Below are positions 34,254 to 43,034 of a stretch of DNA of 64,000 bases, in pieces; the stretch's first letter is position 1, and each line of letters opens with the position of its first letter. The translations under genes and the position numbers were made by a program. The stretch is from Thalassobius sp034670005 (GTDB lineage Bacteria; Pseudomonadota; Alphaproteobacteria; Rhodobacterales; Rhodobacteraceae). The stretch is from the NCBI RefSeq assembly GCF_034670005.1, contig NZ_JAXMOH010000007.1, positions 124,001 through 188,000 on the forward strand. Reading direction: 5' to 3'. The notes beneath the pieces are model-generated. The model searched no databases, had not been told where the DNA came from, and saw only the letters and a list, made by a program, of their open reading frames with translations.

Positions 34254-35064
34254 TGGCGGCCTCCATCATCATCTGCATCAGCGCGTCGATTGATGCCTCG
34301 ATCAGTTTGTCCATTGCCATGCCCAGGATCGGCGCACCGAGATAAAGTAGAACGATCGTGACCGTCATGGTCAGCGGGAAGCCGAAAGAAAAAATGTTAA
34401 GTTGCGGGGCAGAGCGGGTGATCACCCCGATCCCCATATTGACCAAAAGCAGAACCGACACGACCGGCATCATCAGTCGCACCGCAAAACCGAACATTTC
34501 GCCCGCCGCTGCGATACCGGACTGGATCAGGATACCGGTATCGAACAGGGTTCCGGGCGGGATGACTTTGTAGCTGTCCAGCATGATACGCAGGGCGATC
34601 AGATGGCTGTCGGAAGCGACAAAAAACACCATCAAGGCCAGGCTGAACAATTGTCCCACCACCGGGGCCTGCGTCCCCGAGGCCGGGTCAATCTGTGCGG
34701 CAAAGCCGAGCCCAGCAGTCGAGGCGATCCGGTCCCCCGCCATCACCGCGGCAGAGAAGAAAATCATCAGCAGAAGCCCGGCAGAAACCCCGATGGCCAA
34801 TTCACCAAGGACTAACCCGACTGCGCGCGCTGTCATGAGCACTTCGGGATCGGGCAATTCTGCGAAACTCATCACCGGGATGGTCAGGATGACCGAGGTC
34901 ACAATGCGGACCTGCAGCGGAATGAAGCGCGCACCGAAAACCGGCGCGGCGATGATGAAACCGCCGATCCGCAGCATGGCGAACAAAAACAACAGCGCCA
35001 TATCCAAAGCTTCGCCCAGTTGCAGGGCGGGTATCCCGGATTCGTATGACACCAGATTTTCCAT
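34246..35064 (-). CDS. fliR: Flagellar export apparatus protein FliR
   Basis: 272 aa, mostly hydrophobic with about six membrane segments (LFLFAMLRIGGFIIAAPVFGA near the start). FliR is part of the export gate with FliP and FliQ. It lies 3 bp after fliQ and overlaps flhB. Start ATG 35064. Confidence 0.95.
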   Translation of the reverse strand: MENLVSYESGIPALQLGEALDMALLFLFAMLRIGGFIIAAPVFGARFIPLQVRIVTSVILTIPVMSFAELPDPEVLMTARAVGLVLGELAIGVSAGLLLMIFFSAAVMAGDRIASTAGLGFAAQIDPASGTQAPVVGQLFSLALMVFFVASDSHLIALRIMLDSYKVIPPGTLFDTGILIQSGIAAAGEMFGFAVRLMMPVVSVLLLVNMGIGVITRSAPQLNIFSFGFPLTMTVTIVLLYLGAPILGMAMDKLIEASIDALMQMMMEAANG

Positions 35065-35067
35065 TGA

Positions 35068-35334
35068 TCACCGCAGGCTGGCGACCATGTCGAAGACATG
35101 AGTGAAATAATCGGTCAGATTGGTCATCATGAAACCCGATGCCAATCCCATCGTGACCAGCACGATGGCCAGTTTCGGCACAAAGCTGAGCGTCGCTTCG
35201 TTGATTGAGGTCGCGGCCTGGATGATGCCGACGAATAGACCCACCGCCAGCGCCACGCCCAGCACCGGGCCGGCGGTCATCAGAATGTTCCAATAAGCCA
35301 TTTGCAGCTGTTCGATATTGGCGTCGAAATCCAT
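35068..35334 (-). CDS. fliQ: Flagellar export apparatus protein FliQ
   Basis: 88 aa with two membrane helices (NILMTAGPVLGVALAVGLFV and LAIVLVTMGLASGFMMT) and the family segment GIIQAATSINEATLSFVPK. It lies between fliP and fliR with gaps of 3 bp on each side. Confidence 0.95.
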   Translation of the reverse strand: MDFDANIEQLQMAYWNILMTAGPVLGVALAVGLFVGIIQAATSINEATLSFVPKLAIVLVTMGLASGFMMTNLTDYFTHVFDMVASLR

Positions 35335-35337
35335 CTG

Positions 35338-36090
35338 TTATCCTCCTACGCCGCTGGAAAAGCTGTTGACCAGTGACCCCATTGTCAGGGCCCAGCCATC
35401 GACCAGAACGAATAGCAACAGCTTGAACGGCAACGACACCAGCATCGGTGACAGCATCATCATGCCCAAAGCCATCAGGATCGAAGCGATCACCATGTCG
35501 ATCACCAGAAACGGCAAGAACAGCAGGAACCCAATCTGAAATGCGGTTTTTAGTTCAGAGGTGATGAATGCCGGCAGCATCACCGAGACCGGCACATCGG
35601 CTTCACTGTCATACGGGCCGTCACCAGCCAGATCGGCAAACATCATCAGGTCGTTTTTGCGGGTGTTTTCGATCAGGAAGCCGCCGATCAGGTCGCGCCC
35701 CCGTTCCAGCGCGGCAGGCGCGGCCATCTGTCCGTCCAGATAGGGCGCGACGGCTGTATCATAAACTTGGGTCAGCATCGGCTGCATGACGAAGAAACTC
35801 AGGAACAAGGCAATGGCCACCAGCACCTGATTAGGCGGGGTCTGCTGAGTGCCAAGCGCCTGACGCAGGATCGACAACACGATGATGATACGGGTAAAGG
35901 CGCTCATCCCGAGCACGATCGAAGGTAGCAGAGTCAGCGCTGTCATCAGCACCAGAATTTGCAGAGACAGGGAATATTGCGTTTCGCCGTCGCCGCCGGG
36001 GCTGGTGATTTCCAGCGCTGGCAAACCCTGTGCGAGGGCAGGGCCTGAGGCCAGGATCAGGGTGAATACAATCGCAAGCAGCCGTATCAT
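35338..36090 (-). CDS. fliP: Flagellar export apparatus protein FliP
   Basis: 250 aa. An N-terminal signal sequence (MIRLLAIVFTLILASGPALA) is followed by the FliP core: LTLLPSIVLGMSAFTRIIIV, TPPNQVLVAIALFLSFFVM, and LPFLVIDMVIASILMALGMM. It overlaps the fliO-like gene by 4 bases. Confidence 0.96.
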   Translation of the reverse strand: MIRLLAIVFTLILASGPALAQGLPALEITSPGGDGETQYSLSLQILVLMTALTLLPSIVLGMSAFTRIIIVLSILRQALGTQQTPPNQVLVAIALFLSFFVMQPMLTQVYDTAVAPYLDGQMAAPAALERGRDLIGGFLIENTRKNDLMMFADLAGDGPYDSEADVPVSVMLPAFITSELKTAFQIGFLLFLPFLVIDMVIASILMALGMMMLSPMLVSLPFKLLLFVLVDGWALTMGSLVNSFSSGVGG

Positions 36091-36383
36091 GCCGCCACCG
36101 TCGCGAGCGCCGGCTTCGACGGTTCCGGTGTCAGTGCTGTGATGACTGGAGGCTGACGTTTGGTGGTGACAACCAGAAATTCAGATCCATCCACGCTGAG
36201 CAGCATCGCGCGGGCGTCGGGGCCGAGCGCGGTGACCTCGGCCAGTTGCATCCGGCGGCCTTTGGCGATCCGACCGGATAATTTCGAACGATTGGCCTGA
36301 ACCAGCATCAGCACAGCAACCAATGCAGCCAGAAACCCGCCGACCGTCAATAGCTGGTCGATTTGCAGGATATCGGTACTCAT
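36087..36383 (-). CDS. fliO: FliO-like flagellar export protein
   Basis: 98 aa with one N-terminal membrane segment (VGGFLAALVAVLMLVQA), a basic stretch, and a small domain with the FliO-like LGPDARAMLLSVDGSEFLVV pattern. Its place between fliN and fliP, overlapping fliP (ATGA), is that of fliO. FliO helps FliP assemble. Sequence identity in this family is low, so the call rests partly on position. Its ribosome-binding site lies at the edge of the dyad at 36395-36420. Confidence 0.8.
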   Translation of the reverse strand: MSTDILQIDQLLTVGGFLAALVAVLMLVQANRSKLSGRIAKGRRMQLAEVTALGPDARAMLLSVDGSEFLVVTTKRQPPVITALTPEPSKPALATVAA

Positions 36384-36394
36384 AACACGTCTCT

Positions 36395-36435
36395 CCTAAA
36401 CGGTTAACTAACCGATTAGGGGCATGTTTCATGCC
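36395..36435. promoter_or_regulatory. Two adjacent dyads between fliN and fliO
   Basis: A 26-bp near-palindrome, CCTAA-x-CGGTTA-xx-TAACCG-x-TTAGG (36395-36420), is directly followed by GGCATG-ttt-CATGCC (36421-36435). In this densely packed operon the 98-bp gap is unusual. On the minus strand the TTAGG arm runs into the AGGAGA ribosome-binding site of fliO. It could be a protein-binding site, an internal promoter element, or an RNA structure limiting fliO translation. Confidence 0.5.
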
Positions 36436-36481
36436 AAACTGCGACGTCTGGCAAATTTGGCTGGATTCTGATTTGGAGCGA

Positions 36482-36817
36482 TCAGATATGCATCCGGTCT
36501 TTCGGGTCGACGATGTCACCAAAACGAATGCCGAAACGTTCACCAACCACCACAACTTCGCCCTTGGCGATCGTGGTGCCGTTGATCTGAATATCCAGAG
36601 GATCACCTGCCAGCCGGTCCAGCTCGACCACCGATCCTTCGTTCAGTTTCAAAAGATCCTGAATGGTAATCTCGGTTCGGCCCACTTCAACGGTCAGGCG
36701 TACCTTGACCGTTTCCAGAACGCCCAGACCGCTGAGCAGCTGGCTGGCTTCCGATTCTTGGGGTTGCGGGGTGGTGGCGGGAAGGGCGGGATCTTGCACG
36801 GTGGTTTCGTCACTCAT
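36482..36817 (-). CDS. fliN: Flagellar motor switch protein FliN
   Basis: 111 aa with the SpoA domain typical of FliN (VKVRLTVEVGRTEITIQDLL, GSVVELDRLAGDPLDIQING, GEVVVVGERFGIRFGDIV). FliN forms the lower part of the C ring and binds CheY with FliM. AAAGGA lies upstream of ATG 36817. Confidence 0.95.
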   Translation of the reverse strand: MSDETTVQDPALPATTPQPQESEASQLLSGLGVLETVKVRLTVEVGRTEITIQDLLKLNEGSVVELDRLAGDPLDIQINGTTIAKGEVVVVGERFGIRFGDIVDPKDRMHI

Positions 36818-36848
36818 CGCGGTGGTCCTTTCAAAAATGAGGGCCAGA

Positions 36849-37823
36849 TCAGTCTGGAATTCTGCGGGTCAGGTTCAGGGCGGATTTGCCGGCGGATTCG
36901 CCGAGGTCTGCATCGAATATCGGTCGGCCTTCGACCAGCAAACGTGGGGCAGGGGTCATCTGCACCGGCACGACTTCTCCCGGAGAGACATTTCCTATCC
37001 GGCCCAGCGAAACCGATGGTTCGGCCAGAATGGCGGTCAGGCTCAGCGGTACGTTCAGCACGGCGCGTTCCATCTTTTCGCGCCAGGTCATATCTTCTTC
37101 CAACAGATCCGAATGCATCCGCGACCGCAGCTGCCCGGCAATCGGTTTCAGTGTCTGCAAGGGATAAATGATATCGAAATTCGCCGGATCGGTGTCGGGC
37201 AGTTGCACCATGAAGGAACAGTTCACCACCAGATCGTCGGCATCTGCAAAGCTGGCAAAGCTAAGGTTTTCTTCACGGTTTTGCAGTTCAAAGCTGATCG
37301 GCATCAGATCGCGCCAGGCCAGCGCCATAGATTCGTTCAAACCGTTTGAAATCAGTTCGATCACCCGCTGTTCGGTCGGGGTGAATTCAGTCCTTGAATT
37401 CTGGGTTTTACGGATAGTGCCGCCATAATAGGAATCGGTCAACATCGAGATAAAGCTGGGTGGGATGACCATCATCTGGTTGCCGCGCAGGGCCTCGATC
37501 CGGCTGGTGGTCAGGCTGACAAAATTTTCCACCTCGTCGCTGTAATCGGCAAAGGTCTTTACCTCGGGCGGGAATGCCGAAATCCGTGGTTGCAGTCGCA
37601 GCATCGGCAGGAACACCGACCGCGCCAGTCGGCAGAACCGTTCGTTGATCATCCTAAGCCCGTAATAGTCGCCCATCAGAGACAGGTTGTTGTCCCCGAA
37701 TTGATACGGTTTGTAAGATATGTCGCCGTCCTTGAGTTCGTCCTCTTCGGTCGAATCAAGTTCCATCAAACCGCCGACGAGGGCGGCGAGTTCATTGCTG
37801 GAAAGTTTATGCGTGCCAGACAT
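36849..37823 (-). CDS. fliM: Flagellar motor switch protein FliM
   Basis: 324 aa. FliM links CheY-P to the switch. The N-terminus LSSNELAALVGGL is a variant of the CheY-binding peptide (usually LSQ-x-EIDALL), followed by the middle domain (NERFCRLARSVFLPML) and a C-terminal SpoA domain. I chose ATG 37823 with GAGG 6 bases upstream; ATG 37835, overlapping the fliL stop, would add MRND. Confidence 0.93.
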   Translation of the reverse strand: MSGTHKLSSNELAALVGGLMELDSTEEDELKDGDISYKPYQFGDNNLSLMGDYYGLRMINERFCRLARSVFLPMLRLQPRISAFPPEVKTFADYSDEVENFVSLTTSRIEALRGNQMMVIPPSFISMLTDSYYGGTIRKTQNSRTEFTPTEQRVIELISNGLNESMALAWRDLMPISFELQNREENLSFASFADADDLVVNCSFMVQLPDTDPANFDIIYPLQTLKPIAGQLRSRMHSDLLEEDMTWREKMERAVLNVPLSLTAILAEPSVSLGRIGNVSPGEVVPVQMTPAPRLLVEGRPIFDADLGESAGKSALNLTRRIPD

Positions 37824-37831
37824 ATCGTTCC

Positions 37832-38398
37832 TCATTGCATCACGAAAACAGGAAAAAACACACCCTCGATACCACCGAACCCTTCTAGCTGTTCCAGCCG
37901 GTGGTTGATGGCGTCGCCCAATGCGGCTGACAGCGCATCGCGGCCTGCGGTTCCTTCGACATCTTCTTCGGTAAAACTGCTGATCACGGCCAACATGTCA
38001 GAGCGTAGCGCCATCCGGTGGGTTTGAACATTGCGCAACACCGTTTTGTCATATTGGGTCGACAGGCCAATGCCCAATTGCAGGAAACGGGTCGATCCCT
38101 TCAGATTTGTAGTCAGAGGTTCGGGGAATTCGTAATATTGCGTCTCGAAAACCGGGGCGTCAGGCAAATCGCGCGGTACTTTTTGCGGATTGTCGCCGGC
38201 GGAGTGGTGAACACCATCCGAGCCGGTTTCCTCAATCAGGCGCAGCACTTCATCTGCCGGACTCATCGTGGATTGGGCAAAATACTGACCAGCGACAAAT
38301 CCACCCGAAGCCAGCCCGCTCGCCAAAATCAGCTGAAACAGGGTCTTCAGGATGCCGCCCTTCTTCTTGGCTGATCCATCAATTGTAACGTTTGCCAT
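37832..38398 (-). CDS. fliL: Flagellar basal body-associated protein FliL
   Basis: 188 aa from ATG 38398 (GAGG 9 bases upstream). A Lys-rich N-terminus (SAKKKGG) precedes one membrane segment (LFQLILASGLASGGFVAGQYF); the periplasmic part has the FliL pattern FPEPLTTNLKGSTRFLQLGIGL and ends in GVFFPVFVMQ. FliL supports stator function. Confidence 0.92.
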   Translation of the reverse strand: MANVTIDGSAKKKGGILKTLFQLILASGLASGGFVAGQYFAQSTMSPADEVLRLIEETGSDGVHHSAGDNPQKVPRDLPDAPVFETQYYEFPEPLTTNLKGSTRFLQLGIGLSTQYDKTVLRNVQTHRMALRSDMLAVISSFTEEDVEGTAGRDALSAALGDAINHRLEQLEGFGGIEGVFFPVFVMQ

Positions 38399-38409
38399 AA
38401 CCATTTACC

Positions 38410-40503
38410 TCAGGCGATAATATCAATGCCGTTATCGGGATTTGTTTGCGTGGATTGGATCGAAGCCTCTGCGGCGGATTGAGCCTGCTGTTGCGACGGT
38501 CCAGATTGGGAATTCCGATCCGAGTGTCCCTCTTGGCCGTTCTGGTTCTGGAACCCCTGGCCGCTGTTGGCCTGATGCTGGGTCAGATCGAGACCGGCCT
38601 TTTGCATCATATCGGCCAGACGGGACTGCGTGTCGTTGAGCATCCTCGCGGCTGCGTCGGATTCAGTGACGATATTGACCGCCACGGTGTTGCCGTCGCG
38701 CATGTCCAGCTTGATCGTCATCCGGCCCAACTTTTCCGGCTGCAGCGCGATTTCGATTTCGTGCTGCCCCATTTCGTGCGCTTCGCGGACCATTGCAGTC
38801 AGTTTGCCGGGCCATTCAGCATCAACCAGTTGCAGGTTGCGCGGCGCTGCGAAAGCAGCATTTGACGCGGCAGTATTGACGCTGTTTTCAGGGCCACGGA
38901 ACTCTCCGTTCTGGACCGAATTGTGGGTCGGGAGCGGTGCTGGAGCTTCGGCTTTGTGTTGCGGATGCGGCAAGGTTTCGGAAGCCGTTTCCTGCACAGG
39001 TCCTGCCGCTGTTTGCAGCTCAAGCTGCTGAGGGGCCGGGGACGTCGAGGATTTCATATCCGTGGGTGCCTGAGCTGCTGGGGCTGTCGTGATCGCGAGC
39101 TCGGGACGCTGGGTCGCAGTTTCCGGGCGCAGTGCCTTAGCATGACCAATCTCTCCCGGAGAGCCCGGCGCAGTACCTTCTATACTGAAACGGATTTCGT
39201 TTTTAGGGGTCTCCGCGGCGGACTTAACGTCGGCCATTTCCGCGACATTACCACCTTGCGGTTGCGCGCCCTGGCCCTGACCGCCTGTCTGAGGCTGGCG
39301 CGCCTCTGCTGCTATTGCTTGTGCTGCCGCGTTCATAGCGGGGCTGCTTATATCGGTGGACTTGCCTGGCTCTGCCGGGATCTTGTCGTTTCCGGCCCGT
39401 ACGAATTCGGCCCGGTTGACCTGACCGGCTGCCGCTGCCAGCGCCTGATCCGACGCGGAGCCGGGCAGAGCAGCCATCGGGGTTGCAGGTTTGGTGGCGT
39501 CTGGTATGTCCGCCGCTTCTGGGTCGACTGTCGTCTCGGAGGCAGTCTCGTCTTGGTTCAGGGCGAGGGTTTCGGGGGCAATTGTCTTTGGCCGCAGTGC
39601 CGACACATCCGGGCGCGGGGCGTCGGGTTGCGAGGTTTCCGTAGCCTCCGGATTGGTCTGAGTCGCGGTCGGGTCGGCCTGTGCCGCCCACGGGATGCCG
39701 ACCATGCCCGCCTGTTTGGCGTCGGTCGCGATCGTGGCTTCGCTACCGGTCTGCACCGGATCGGGAACGGGGTCGGTTCGGGACAGTATCTTTGCTATTT
39801 CTTCTGTTTGATCCTGAGTGATTTCGATCTTCAGGTCTTTACCTTCCTCGCCGGTTTCAGGAGGCAGTTCTGGCGCGATAGCCTGTGATGGCTCGGAAAG
39901 CGATTTGGGTGCCATGGCTTCGAGGGTAGCAATCTGTTCTATCGCCGGTTCTCTTTCCGCCAAAGCAAGATCACTGCCTGCGGACGTGGAAAGCGTCGCG
40001 GCTTCGGATGCCATCAACGTATCTGGGGCGGTGGCGATTGGGGTGCCCAAAGCAGGATTGACCTGTTCCGGTATCGAAGCTGTATCTGATTTGGCGACAG
40101 CCAAGGTCGCTAGAGGCGGAAGCTGGTCCAGGGTTGCGGGATGCTGATTTGTTCCCGCTGTGGTTTTTGCCGGTCTCCCGGACAGAACATCAAGTGGCAG
40201 CAACGCCGGGTCCGCAGTTACACCTTCGGCTGTCATCGTCAGGTCGAGTTGGTCCGGCTGGATGTTTTCGTTGTCGGGCTGGAAAACCAATTCCGTTGCC
40301 GGGAGAGTGGTTTTTCCCTGCAATGCCGTTGGGTCAGTTGCTTGGGCGATGCCACCGGGAACGCTATTGATGTTTTGCGACCCTTGCAGAAGCTCTGCAA
40401 AGTCCTGTCCTTCTTCGATACCGGACGGCTGAATCCCGGAAACATTGCCCAGAAAAATCGTGGGCGTTCCGGGAGCAGGTGCAGGGGTAACGGTTTGCGG
40501 CAT
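38410..40503 (-). CDS. fliK: Flagellar hook-length control protein FliK
   Basis: 697 aa. A long Pro/Ala/Thr/Glu-rich middle of low complexity is followed by the conserved C-terminal domain (about 563-638), with HEIEIALQPEKLGRMTIKLD and the AAARMLNDTQSRLADMM helix. The tail is Gln/Ser-rich. FliK measures hook length and triggers FlhB switching. It is longer than many homologues because of the linker. Confidence 0.93.
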   Translation of the reverse strand: MPQTVTPAPAPGTPTIFLGNVSGIQPSGIEEGQDFAELLQGSQNINSVPGGIAQATDPTALQGKTTLPATELVFQPDNENIQPDQLDLTMTAEGVTADPALLPLDVLSGRPAKTTAGTNQHPATLDQLPPLATLAVAKSDTASIPEQVNPALGTPIATAPDTLMASEAATLSTSAGSDLALAEREPAIEQIATLEAMAPKSLSEPSQAIAPELPPETGEEGKDLKIEITQDQTEEIAKILSRTDPVPDPVQTGSEATIATDAKQAGMVGIPWAAQADPTATQTNPEATETSQPDAPRPDVSALRPKTIAPETLALNQDETASETTVDPEAADIPDATKPATPMAALPGSASDQALAAAAGQVNRAEFVRAGNDKIPAEPGKSTDISSPAMNAAAQAIAAEARQPQTGGQGQGAQPQGGNVAEMADVKSAAETPKNEIRFSIEGTAPGSPGEIGHAKALRPETATQRPELAITTAPAAQAPTDMKSSTSPAPQQLELQTAAGPVQETASETLPHPQHKAEAPAPLPTHNSVQNGEFRGPENSVNTAASNAAFAAPRNLQLVDAEWPGKLTAMVREAHEMGQHEIEIALQPEKLGRMTIKLDMRDGNTVAVNIVTESDAAARMLNDTQSRLADMMQKAGLDLTQHQANSGQGFQNQNGQEGHSDRNSQSGPSQQQAQSAAEASIQSTQTNPDNGIDIIA

Positions 40504-40570
40504 TGGTATTCCGTGGCTATTTGGTCTTCTTCTGCAAATGTGGTGCAGGTTTCGTGCCAGCCCGTGACGA

Positions 40571-40942
40571 TTATTCGTTTTCCGTCTGCTGTTTGGCGAT
40601 CCTGGCTTTTTCGCTCAGAATGTCGAGCTTATGACCCGAATGCGCCAAGGCCGTGCGTGCCCGGTTCAATCGGTGTTCAGATTGCTTCATCTGACTGGTC
40701 AGTGTTTTGCGGTGGCTTTCCAACTGATGCCCGACCCGCATGACATTGGCCAGTTGCGCGGTGGTCTGGGAACCAGGCGCGGCTAGCCGATGCTCGTCGA
40801 GCAATCGTTCCAGCGATCCGGCCTGTTCCGCGATACGGTTGGTTTCGTCCTGCACCTGACGCAGCTTGCGGGCCAGATCGGCTTGTTTGATCGTTTCGGC
40901 CTTGGCCATCATGCGCAACAGGTCGCCCTTATGCTTGCTCAT
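40571..40942 (-). CDS. fliJ: FliJ-like flagellar export chaperone
   Basis: 123 aa, almost all predicted coiled-coil helix rich in Lys, Gln, Arg and Glu, as in FliJ. Position directly after fliI (14-base overlap) fits. FliJ links the FliI ATPase ring with the export gate. The family is poorly conserved, so part of the evidence is synteny. Confidence 0.8.
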   Translation of the reverse strand: MSKHKGDLLRMMAKAETIKQADLARKLRQVQDETNRIAEQAGSLERLLDEHRLAAPGSQTTAQLANVMRVGHQLESHRKTLTSQMKQSEHRLNRARTALAHSGHKLDILSEKARIAKQQTENE

Positions 40943-42284
40943 TCAACCCTCCTACCAGCTTGAACAGTTGTTCGGCACTTTCTTCAAAGGTCACTTTTTC
41001 GCTTTTCAGCTGGCAGATGAACGCCTCGATTTTCGGCCATAGCGCGATGGCCTGATCCAGATCCTTGTCCTGACCGGCGCTATAGCCGCCCATCAACATC
41101 AGATCGCGGTTGTCCATATAAAGCGAAATCATCCGCCGCAGTCTTTGGCTGGCCACCACATGATCCGGGCTAACGATGTCGTTCATCACCCGACTGATTG
41201 ACGCAGGCAGATCGATGGCGGGATAAATTCCACGCTGCGCCTGGGATCGCGATAACACCATATGGCCGTCCAGAATGGCGCGGGCGCTGTCGACCACCGG
41301 ATCGTTGGTGGTGTCGTCGCCATCGGCCAGAACGGTATAAAGCGCGGTGATAGTGCCCTGACCGGGCAGGCCGGGGCCGCAACGTTCGATCAGCGCCGGG
41401 ATCAGCGAAATGACCGATGGAGTGTAACCTTTGGCGGTGGGTTGTTCCCCCAGGGCCAGGCCTGCTTCGCGTTTGGCATGGGCAACCCGGGTCAGGCTGT
41501 CCATGATCATCAGCACATCCTTACCCTGATCACGGAAATATTCGGCAATGGCGGTTGTGCGGTTGGCGGCGCGCAGCCGGAGCAGCGGCGACCGATCAGC
41601 AGGCACCGCGACAACGCAGATACGCTGTGCAGCTTCGCCGGTCATTACCCGGGACACGAAATCCCCCACTTCGCGGGCGCGTTCACCGATCAGCCCGACC
41701 ACGATCACATCGGCAGTGGTATTGTGGGTCATCATTTCGATCAGAACCGATTTGCCGACCCCCGATCCGGCCATGATACCGACGCGTTGCCCCCGCCCAA
41801 TGGTCATGGCGGAATTGAGAATGCGTACACCGACATCCAGAACCTCTCGGACCGGAGTGCGGGCCAGCGGGTTCAGCGGTTTTCCAGCCAGTGGCCAGCG
41901 GTCCGACGGGCGCGGCGCAGGACGACCGTCCAACGGTGCACCACTGGCATCAATAACCCGGCCCAGAAGTTCCGGGCCGACATCACACATCCGTCCCGCG
42001 CGACGCAGAATGATAGGGTCGCCCAAGGTGATCTGCGCCCCGGCCGTGTCTAAAAACAAAAGGTTTTTGCCGTTGGAAAAACCGATCACTTCGGCTTCGA
42101 TCGCGGCAGTGCCGGGGGCTGCATGGCGTGGGATGATCTGACACAGGTCGCCGGGGCTGGCCGGAAAACCGGAACTTTCCACCACCAGTCCATCATAGCG
42201 CAGAACCTGGCCGCTGATCTGAGGCGCGCAACGATCGGTCAGCGTCGCGAGATCGTGTTCCAGCCGTTCCAGCAGTGCAGTCAT
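40929..42284 (-). CDS. fliI: Flagellum-specific ATP synthase FliI
   Basis: 451 aa, an F1-ATPase-beta-like export ATPase. Walker A is GIMAGSGVGKSVL, Walker B VLMIMDSLTR, and VALGEQPTAKGYTPSV-like loop (here ALGEQPTAKGYTPSV) is typical. It overlaps fliH (ATGA) and fliJ. Confidence 0.96.
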   Translation of the reverse strand: MTALLERLEHDLATLTDRCAPQISGQVLRYDGLVVESSGFPASPGDLCQIIPRHAAPGTAAIEAEVIGFSNGKNLLFLDTAGAQITLGDPIILRRAGRMCDVGPELLGRVIDASGAPLDGRPAPRPSDRWPLAGKPLNPLARTPVREVLDVGVRILNSAMTIGRGQRVGIMAGSGVGKSVLIEMMTHNTTADVIVVGLIGERAREVGDFVSRVMTGEAAQRICVVAVPADRSPLLRLRAANRTTAIAEYFRDQGKDVLMIMDSLTRVAHAKREAGLALGEQPTAKGYTPSVISLIPALIERCGPGLPGQGTITALYTVLADGDDTTNDPVVDSARAILDGHMVLSRSQAQRGIYPAIDLPASISRVMNDIVSPDHVVASQRLRRMISLYMDNRDLMLMGGYSAGQDKDLDQAIALWPKIEAFICQLKSEKVTFEESAEQLFKLVGGLNEQA

Positions 42285-43018
42285 TCAGCATCTCCCGGCA
42301 GCGGGGAGTCTGTTTCCGCCAGGATCGTTTGCACGCGATTGGGGCCGGATTTGATATCCACCGCGCCACGCATCAGCCGGTTATCGGCCTGCAAGGTGCA
42401 TTTGGGCAAAATATCGGTCTCGGGCAGGCAGGGGGTAATAGCGTTCAGGTCGTCCGGGTTAATTGAAATGACCGTGCTTTCCACCTCTTTGCCAATGCGT
42501 TCCACCAGATCTTCGATCTTGCCGGCAAAGGTCTGGGGCAGGGCGTCGATGCGGCTGCCGGCCAATTCGCTGGCCAACGCGATCAGGGTGGATTCCATCG
42601 CCCGGCGCAGAGAGGTATGATGCGCCTCGGTATGATCGACCAGAGCACGCGACAATTCGACAAAGACCGCGCGGGCCTCTTCCAGTTGTTCGATGCTTTC
42701 AAGCTGATCGGGGTCGGGTTGTGGTTCCGGCTGCGGGTCCGGTGCCGGGGCTTCGACCAGGCCCTGCTGATAGCCTTGGGCAAACCCTTCGGTGAAGCCG
42801 GTCTTATGAGCCTTGGCGCGGACGTCTTCCAGATCAGGAGGCGGCGGGGCCGGGGCGGTGTCCGTTTCGTGGACGAATGGATTGTCGCTGTTGCCTGACT
42901 CTTCGGGGACCGATGCATATTCGCGCGGCCGGAATTCGGTGTTGCGGTTGTTGCGCAGCAGTGATGACAAGCTTTCAAGATTCAGCTTTCGAACCGGAAT
43001 GTCGGAATGATACCCCAT
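42281..43018 (-). CDS. fliH: FliH-like regulator of the export ATPase
   Basis: 245 aa with a Pro-rich N-terminal half, a GFAQGYQQGLVE segment of the FliH glycine-repeat type, and a C-terminal domain (about 130-240). FliH binds FliI and keeps it inactive until docked. Its place between fliG and fliI supports the call. Confidence 0.88.
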   Translation of the reverse strand: MGYHSDIPVRKLNLESLSSLLRNNRNTEFRPREYASVPEESGNSDNPFVHETDTAPAPPPPDLEDVRAKAHKTGFTEGFAQGYQQGLVEAPAPDPQPEPQPDPDQLESIEQLEEARAVFVELSRALVDHTEAHHTSLRRAMESTLIALASELAGSRIDALPQTFAGKIEDLVERIGKEVESTVISINPDDLNAITPCLPETDILPKCTLQADNRLMRGAVDIKSGPNRVQTILAETDSPLPGDAE

Positions 43019-43034
43019 TAGGCTGCTTTCCCCT

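Noticed and set aside
38923..39888. 321-codon plus-strand frame opposite fliK
   Set aside because: It mirrors the low-complexity Ala/Pro/Thr linker of FliK and gives an unlikely Arg/Cys/Leu-rich protein.
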